The notes beneath the pieces were generated by a model that saw only the letters and a list, made by a program, of their open reading frames with translations, had not been told where the DNA came from and made no database searches. Below, piece by piece: positions 5,332 through 8,726 of a stretch of 8,726 nucleotides of DNA. The stretch spans positions 1 through 8,726 of the forward strand of contig CAMPIP010000096.1 in the NCBI GenBank assembly GCA_946886425.1, in the 5' to 3' direction. The position numbers and the translations under genes are program-made. Within the stretch, counting starts at the first letter, position 1; each line of letters starts with the position of its first letter. The stretch comes from an uncultured Actinomycetes bacterium. Its GTDB lineage: Bacteria; Actinomycetota; Thermoleophilia; Solirubrobacterales; 70-9.

Positions 5332-6359
5332 CCGGCCCCCGGGCCGAAGGCGTCGATGATCCGGTTCTGGAACTCGCTCAGCTCCCCGGGCGAGATGAAG
5401 TAGGTCGGCGGCGTCAGGAAGAGCCCGTCGGCGCGTTCGGCGGTCGCCTCGACCCGGGCCCGGACCTTGTCGAGCGGGCCGGCGGCGCAGTAGGCCTCGA
5501 CCATCTCGTCGCTGATCGCGGCCGGGACCCCGGCCAGGTCGCCGCGCCGGAAGGCCTCGCCGGCGGCGACGGCGTTGTCGGCGAACCCGTGCAGCTCCCA
5601 GAGCGGCATGTAGGTCTTGACGGTCGCGTAGAAGGAGATCGTCCGGCGCGCCATCTCGATCGCCCTGCCCTCGTCGTCGTCGATCGCGCAGCAGACGGTG
5701 GGCAGGTAGTCGAAGTCCTTGCGGTCGCGGCCGGAGCGCTGCAGCCCGGTTTCGAAGGCGTCGACGACGACCTCGTCGATCCAACGCAGGCTCTGGATCG
5801 GGTGGCCGATCAGGCCGTCGGCGACGTCGCCCGCCATCCGCGCCATACCGGCCTGAACGGCGGCGGTGTAAATCGGCACGGCCTCGCGCGGCGCCGGATG
5901 CGGCCGGACCCAGCCCTTGATGTCGATGTCGTAATAGGAGCCCTGGTAGCGGATCGGCTCGCCGCTCGAGGCCTGGCGCATGATCAGCCGCGTCGCCTCG
6001 ATCGCCTCGCGCAGGTGCGGCGCCGGCTTGCCGTAGTCGGCGTTGTGCCAGGTCTCGTTGAGCCGTTTGACGCCGGCGCCCATCCCAAACCGGAAGCGCC
6101 CGCCGGACATCTCGTCGATGTCGAGAGCGCTGACCGCGTGGATGAAGGGGCTGCGGGTGAAGGCCCAGACGATCCCGGTGGCGACGTCGATCCGCTCGGT
6201 CTTGGCGGCCAGGTAGGCGGCCTGGGTGACAGCGCTGCGGAAGAGCTCCGGTGCCCAGACGCACTCGACGCCGGCCGCCTCGGCCCGCAGCGTCTCGGCC
6301 TCGAGGTCGGGAACCGAGGTGCCGATCGCGGCGACGGAGATGCGGTCGAGGGCGCTCAC
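5328..6359 (-). CDS. LLM-class (luciferase-like) F420-dependent oxidoreductase (343 aa)
   Basis: This is a TIM-barrel oxidoreductase of the bacterial luciferase-like superfamily (PF00296), probably using coenzyme F420, as most actinobacterial members do. Recognisable stretches are RISVAAIGTSVPDLEAETLRAEAAGVE at the N-terminus, IDVATGIVWAFTRSPF (residues 57-72), SGGRFRFGMGAGV (85-97, the family signature at the cofactor pocket) and PHLREAIEATRLI (114-126). Mid-protein, PIYTAAVQAGMARMAGDVADGLIGHP is the usual second conserved block. The layout is close to the TIGR03617-type F420 oxidoreductases. The start is GTG 6359, 13 bases after the stop of the dehydrogenase beta-like subunit, with only a weak Shine-Dalgarno, so it is probably co-expressed. 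The stop overlaps the probable CTG start of the ATL gene. The substrate is unknown; its place after an acyl-CoA dehydrogenase pair suggests a redox step in the same catabolic route. Flavin instead of F420 use cannot be excluded. Confidence 0.9.
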   Translation of the reverse strand: MSALDRISVAAIGTSVPDLEAETLRAEAAGVECVWAPELFRSAVTQAAYLAAKTERIDVATGIVWAFTRSPFIHAVSALDIDEMSGGRFRFGMGAGVKRLNETWHNADYGKPAPHLREAIEATRLIMRQASSGEPIRYQGSYYDIDIKGWVRPHPAPREAVPIYTAAVQAGMARMAGDVADGLIGHPIQSLRWIDEVVVDAFETGLQRSGRDRKDFDYLPTVCCAIDDDEGRAIEMARRTISFYATVKTYMPLWELHGFADNAVAAGEAFRRGDLAGVPAAISDEMVEAYCAAGPLDKVRARVEATAERADGLFLTPPTYFISPGELSEFQNRIIDAFGPGAG

Positions 6360-6372
6360 TGCTGCTGGTTGC

Positions 6373-7497
6373 TCAGGCGGCCGCCGGCTCGGCGGCGCGG
6401 GTCAGCACGGCGTCGGCGACGCGCTCGCGGTGCCACTTGGCATCGCCGAACATCGCCGCGTTGGCGCGACCGCGCTTGAGGAAGAGGTGGAGGTCGTGCT
6501 CCCAGGTGAAGCCGATGCCGCCGTGGACCTGGATCGAGGCGTCGGGAACCCGCCAGCCGGCGTCGGAGGCGTAGGCCTTCGCCATCGAGGCCGCCAGCGG
6601 CAGCGAGTCGGGCTCGGCGTCGGCGGCCCAGGCCGCCCCGTAGACGGCCGAGCGCGAGTTCTCGGTCTCCAGCAGCATCTGCGCGCAGCGGTGCGAGACC
6701 GCCTGGTAGGCGCCGATCGGGCGGCCGAACTGCTGGCGGTCTTTGGCGTACTCGACCGCCATCTCCAGCGAGCGCTGGGCGACGCCGGTCGACTCGGCGG
6801 CGAGGGCGACGCAGAGCCGGAAGAAGACCGGGTAGTAGTCGGCCTCGGCGGCCGGCATGGTGTCGGCGGCGGCGACGCGGACGCCGTCGAAACGAACCGT
6901 GGAGAGGCGCCGGGTGGTGTCGATCGACTCCTCCTCGCTGACGCTGACCCCGTCGGCCCCGCTCTCGACCAGGTGGCGGCGGCCGTCGGCGGTGGCGACC
7001 ATGAAGAGGTCGGCGCCGGCGGCGTCCATCACCAGCACCTTCTCGCCGTCGAGGACGACGCCGTCGCCATCGGCGCGGGCCTCCATCGTGTAGCTGCCCG
7101 GCGATGCCGGCGAGCCGGCGTCCCAGAGGGCCGGGGTCGCCCGCTTCTCGCCGAGGGCCAGCGGCCGCAGCCAGCGCTCACGCTGCTCGTCGGAGCCGCA
7201 GAGGCCGAGGGCGAGGGCGACGATCGTGTTCGAGAAGAGGGGCGAGGGAGCGAGCGCGTAGCCCAGCTCCTCGAAGAGCACGGCGAGGTCGACGATGCCG
7301 AGCCCCTGACCGCCCCACTGCTCGGGGACGGCGAGCCCGGTCCAACCGAGCTCGGCCATCTGGCCCCAGCCATCGGGGTCGGTGCCATCGCCGCTGGCGG
7401 CGATCTCGCGAATCCGGTCGGATTTGAAGCGCGAGGCGAGGAAGTCCTTGGCGGTCGCCTTGATCGCCTGCTGCTCGTCGGTGAGGTCGAAGTACAT
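6373..7497 (-). CDS. Acyl-CoA dehydrogenase-like subunit lacking the catalytic acid (374 aa)
   Basis: The fold is that of an acyl-CoA dehydrogenase: MYFDLTDEQQAIKATAKDFL, then GWTGLAVPEQWGGQGLG and the C-terminal domain with RQQFGRPIGAYQ (254-265) and IQVHGGIGFTWEHDLHLFLKR (322-342). However, neither known catalytic-base position has an acid. By my alignment the MCAD Glu376 position is a Phe (AMFGD, about 350) and the IVD Glu254 position is L228. The TEP/SEP flavin loop is replaced by ALWDAGSP (123-130). It keeps the R-x-x-F-G and Q-V-H-G-G segments that bind the flavin of a partner subunit across the dimer interface. This is the profile of the non-catalytic subunit of heteromeric dehydrogenases such as FadE27 (ChsE5). 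The ATG at 7497 is 10 bases after GGGAG. It follows its probable partner (7544-8722) through a duplicated 46-base spacer. Confidence 0.92.
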   Translation of the reverse strand: MYFDLTDEQQAIKATAKDFLASRFKSDRIREIAASGDGTDPDGWGQMAELGWTGLAVPEQWGGQGLGIVDLAVLFEELGYALAPSPLFSNTIVALALGLCGSDEQRERWLRPLALGEKRATPALWDAGSPASPGSYTMEARADGDGVVLDGEKVLVMDAAGADLFMVATADGRRHLVESGADGVSVSEEESIDTTRRLSTVRFDGVRVAAADTMPAAEADYYPVFFRLCVALAAESTGVAQRSLEMAVEYAKDRQQFGRPIGAYQAVSHRCAQMLLETENSRSAVYGAAWAADAEPDSLPLAASMAKAYASDAGWRVPDASIQVHGGIGFTWEHDLHLFLKRGRANAAMFGDAKWHRERVADAVLTRAAEPAAA

Positions 7498-7499
7498 GG

Positions 7500-7541
7500 T
7501 TAAAACGCTCCCGCTGACATGACAAACGCTCCCGCTGGCAT
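7500..7541 (-). CDS. Possible 13-residue bridging peptide between the two dehydrogenase subunits
   Basis: ATG at 7541-7539 begins two bases after the TAG of the upstream subunit and reads MPAGAFVMSAGAF, ending in TAA at 7502-7500, two bases before the ATG of the next subunit (TAACCATG). The peptide is a direct product of the 21-base duplication (two 7-codon units). No strong Shine-Dalgarno precedes its first ATG, so it would need reinitiation by ribosomes finishing the upstream gene. It may simply be a spacer without a peptide function. No homology is claimed. Confidence 0.3.
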   Translation of the reverse strand: MPAGAFVMSAGAF

Positions 7542-7544
7542 GAC
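7503..7544 (-). repeat. 21-base tandem duplication, two copies, in the inter-subunit gap
   Basis: The copies are 7524-7544 and 7503-7523. Read on the minus strand each begins GTCATG, continues with CAGCGGGAGCGTTT, and they differ at one base (C versus T after GTCATG), so 20 of 21 positions match. Each unit carries an ATG and a GGGAG Shine-Dalgarno-like element, and the GGGAG of the second copy is probably the ribosome-binding site of the downstream gene. This looks like a recent local duplication, since the surrounding genes show nothing similar. Confidence 0.88.
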
Positions 7545-8722
7545 TAGCGCAGCCTCGGCAGGCCCAGGACCCGCTCGGCGATGATGTTCTTGAGGATGTC
7601 GGTGGTGCCGCCCTCGATCGAGTTGGCGCGCGAGCGCAGGAAGCCGTACTGCCAGGCACCGCCGGCGACGGCGTGCTCGGAGCCGCGACCGAGCGGCGCG
7701 TAGGCGCCCTCGATCTCCAGCGCCAGCTCGGTCAGGCCCTGGTTGATGTCCGCCCACTGCCACTTGCCGAGCGATCCCTCGGGACCGGGGATGCCGGACT
7801 GCATCGTCTTGGTGAGGCCGCGGTAGGCGTTCAGCCGCATCGTCTCCGCCTCGATGTGGAGCTGGGCGATGCGCTGTCGGTAGTAGGCGTCGTCGGCCGC
7901 CGAGCCGCCGTTGACGCGGACCTCGGTGGCGAGCCTGGCGAGCCGGCCGAGGCTGTTCTGGATCTGCGCGATCGCACCGAAGGCGAGCCCGGCCCGCTCG
8001 TTCATCAGGGTCGTGATCGCGACGCTCCAGCCGTTGCCGACGCCGCCGACGACGTTCTCCTCGGGGATCCGCGCTTCCTCCATGAAGACCTCGTTGAACT
8101 CGCCCTCGCCGGTGATCTGAACCAGCGGTTTCGCCTCCACCCCCTCCTGCTCCATGTCCATCAGGAAGTAGGTGAGCCCCTGGTGCTTGGGCGCGTCGGG
8201 GTCGGTGCGGGCGACGAGCATGCACCACTTCGCGTACTGGGCGAAGGTCGTCCAGACCTTCTGCCCGGTGACGACCCATTCGTCGCCGTCCTTGACCGCG
8301 CGCGTCTTCAGCGAGGCGAGGTCGGAGCCGGACTCGGGCTCCGAGAAGCCCTGGCACCAGATCTCCTCGCCGGTCAGGATCGGCTCCAGGTAGCGCTGCT
8401 TCTGGGCGTCGCTGCCGTGGGCGATCACCACCGGCCCGCCCATCGCGAGACCGAGCACGTTGGCGGGGCTGGGCGCCTCCTGGCGGGACGCCTCGCCGAC
8501 GAAGATCGCCTGCTCGATCATGGTCGCGCCGCGGCCGCCGTACTCCTCGGGCCAGGAGATCCCGGCCCAGCCGCCCGCGTGCAGCTTCGCCTGCCACTCG
8601 CGGCGAAAGGACATGATCTCGTCGAGGCTGCCCTCCGGCTCGGGACCAGGGTGGTTCTCCTCCAGCCAGGTCCGAACCTCGTCGCGGAACTGCTCCTCCG
8701 ATGGCGACAGCGTCAGGTCCAT
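7544..8722 (-). CDS. Acyl-CoA dehydrogenase catalytic subunit, FadE26/IVD-like (392 aa)
   Basis: This flavoprotein has the N-terminal domain MDLTLSPSEEQFRDEVRTWL, GISWPEEYGGRGATMIEQAIF (54-74) and the flavin loop CQGFSEPESGSDLASLKT (123-140). E242 in TLMNERAGLAFG is 13 residues before Q255, the same spacing as the IVD catalytic Glu254 to its helix Gln, so it is the probable base. The MCAD-type position is Gly (SIEGGTTDILKNIIAERVLGLPR, 368-390). The R-x-x-F-G and Q-V-H-G-G segments usual in homotetrameric enzymes are absent. They are present in the next gene, suggesting the two subunits share composite active sites, as in mycobacterial FadE26-FadE27 (ChsE4-ChsE5), which act on cholesterol side-chain CoA esters. 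The substrate here is not known; branched or cyclic-ring acyl-CoA is possible. The ATG sits 4 bases from the window edge, so its promoter and ribosome-binding site are not visible. It is the first visible gene of the operon reading down to 5056. Confidence 0.94.
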   Translation of the reverse strand: MDLTLSPSEEQFRDEVRTWLEENHPGPEPEGSLDEIMSFRREWQAKLHAGGWAGISWPEEYGGRGATMIEQAIFVGEASRQEAPSPANVLGLAMGGPVVIAHGSDAQKQRYLEPILTGEEIWCQGFSEPESGSDLASLKTRAVKDGDEWVVTGQKVWTTFAQYAKWCMLVARTDPDAPKHQGLTYFLMDMEQEGVEAKPLVQITGEGEFNEVFMEEARIPEENVVGGVGNGWSVAITTLMNERAGLAFGAIAQIQNSLGRLARLATEVRVNGGSAADDAYYRQRIAQLHIEAETMRLNAYRGLTKTMQSGIPGPEGSLGKWQWADINQGLTELALEIEGAYAPLGRGSEHAVAGGAWQYGFLRSRANSIEGGTTDILKNIIAERVLGLPRLR

Positions 8723-8726
8723 CGGC

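Noticed and set aside
6373..7497. Calling this subunit an independent acyl-CoA dehydrogenase
   Set aside because: Both known catalytic-acid positions and the flavin TEP loop are missing, so a partner subunit is the better reading.
6226..7503. Plus-strand open frame (425 codons) opposite the dehydrogenase beta-like subunit
   Set aside because: It is a shadow of a gene with clear acyl-CoA dehydrogenase segments and shows no recognisable domain.
7498..7659. Upstream in-frame extension of the 6373-7497 subunit into the preceding gene
   Set aside because: The family N-terminus begins at MYFDLTDEQQ, with GGGAG at proper distance. The extension is the wrong frame of the upstream subunit.
1..8726. 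CRISPR arrays, tRNA/rRNA genes, insertion sequences, phage or defence genes
   Set aside because: I looked for regularly spaced repeats, transposase or integrase motifs, and cloverleaf or rRNA-like segments on both strands and saw none. The only repeats are the 21-base tandem pair and the hairpin.

Overview
The window is very GC-rich, with tightly packed genes that use many GTG and TTG starts. It looks like chromosomal DNA of a high-GC actinobacterium, most likely class Thermoleophilia (Solirubrobacterales or relatives). The pointers are a secreted protein with the SPAMIVALVALFVALAGTAYA-type leader common in that group, an F420-type luciferase-like oxidoreductase, several acyl-CoA dehydrogenases and a membrane-anchored protein with CWB2-like repeats. 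The lineage is an inference from sequence style, not a database match.

Layout. (1) Bases 2-2026, minus strand: an MCAD-type acyl-CoA dehydrogenase followed after 9 bases by a zinc-type cation diffusion facilitator that runs off the left edge. (2) Bases 2027-2188: a divergent intergenic region holding a strong ribosome-binding site, a TetR-type palindrome just downstream of a candidate -10 box, and a long near-perfect hairpin repeat. (3) Bases 2189-4457, plus strand: three genes joined by 4-base stop/start overlaps, encoding a membrane-anchored CWB2-like protein, an 82-residue protein of unknown function and a metallo-beta-lactamase-fold hydrolase. (4) Bases 4518-5051, plus strand: a small secreted protein, ending tail to tail with the next block. 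(5) Bases 5056-8722, minus strand: two acyl-CoA dehydrogenase-like subunits, an LLM-class oxidoreductase and an alkyltransferase-like DNA-repair protein, transcribed right to left.

Block 5 is the most interesting. The two dehydrogenase subunits have complementary losses: the first keeps the flavin loop and an IVD-position catalytic Glu but lacks the R-x-x-F-G segment and the Q-V-H-G-G segment. The second keeps those two segments but has no catalytic acid and no flavin loop. This is the pattern of obligate heteromeric dehydrogenases such as mycobacterial FadE26-FadE27 (ChsE4-ChsE5). The 46-base gap between them holds a 21-base tandem duplication encoding a possible 13-codon bridge peptide, with its start and stop each two bases from the neighbouring genes. 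The last gene of the block has no ATG, GTG or TTG in a plausible place and seems to start at a CTG that overlaps the previous stop codon.

I see no CRISPR array, tRNA, rRNA, insertion sequence or prophage gene. Apart from the regulatory and translational details above, this is ordinary core or metabolic DNA, and I do not see a defence system or a clearly new multi-gene system.
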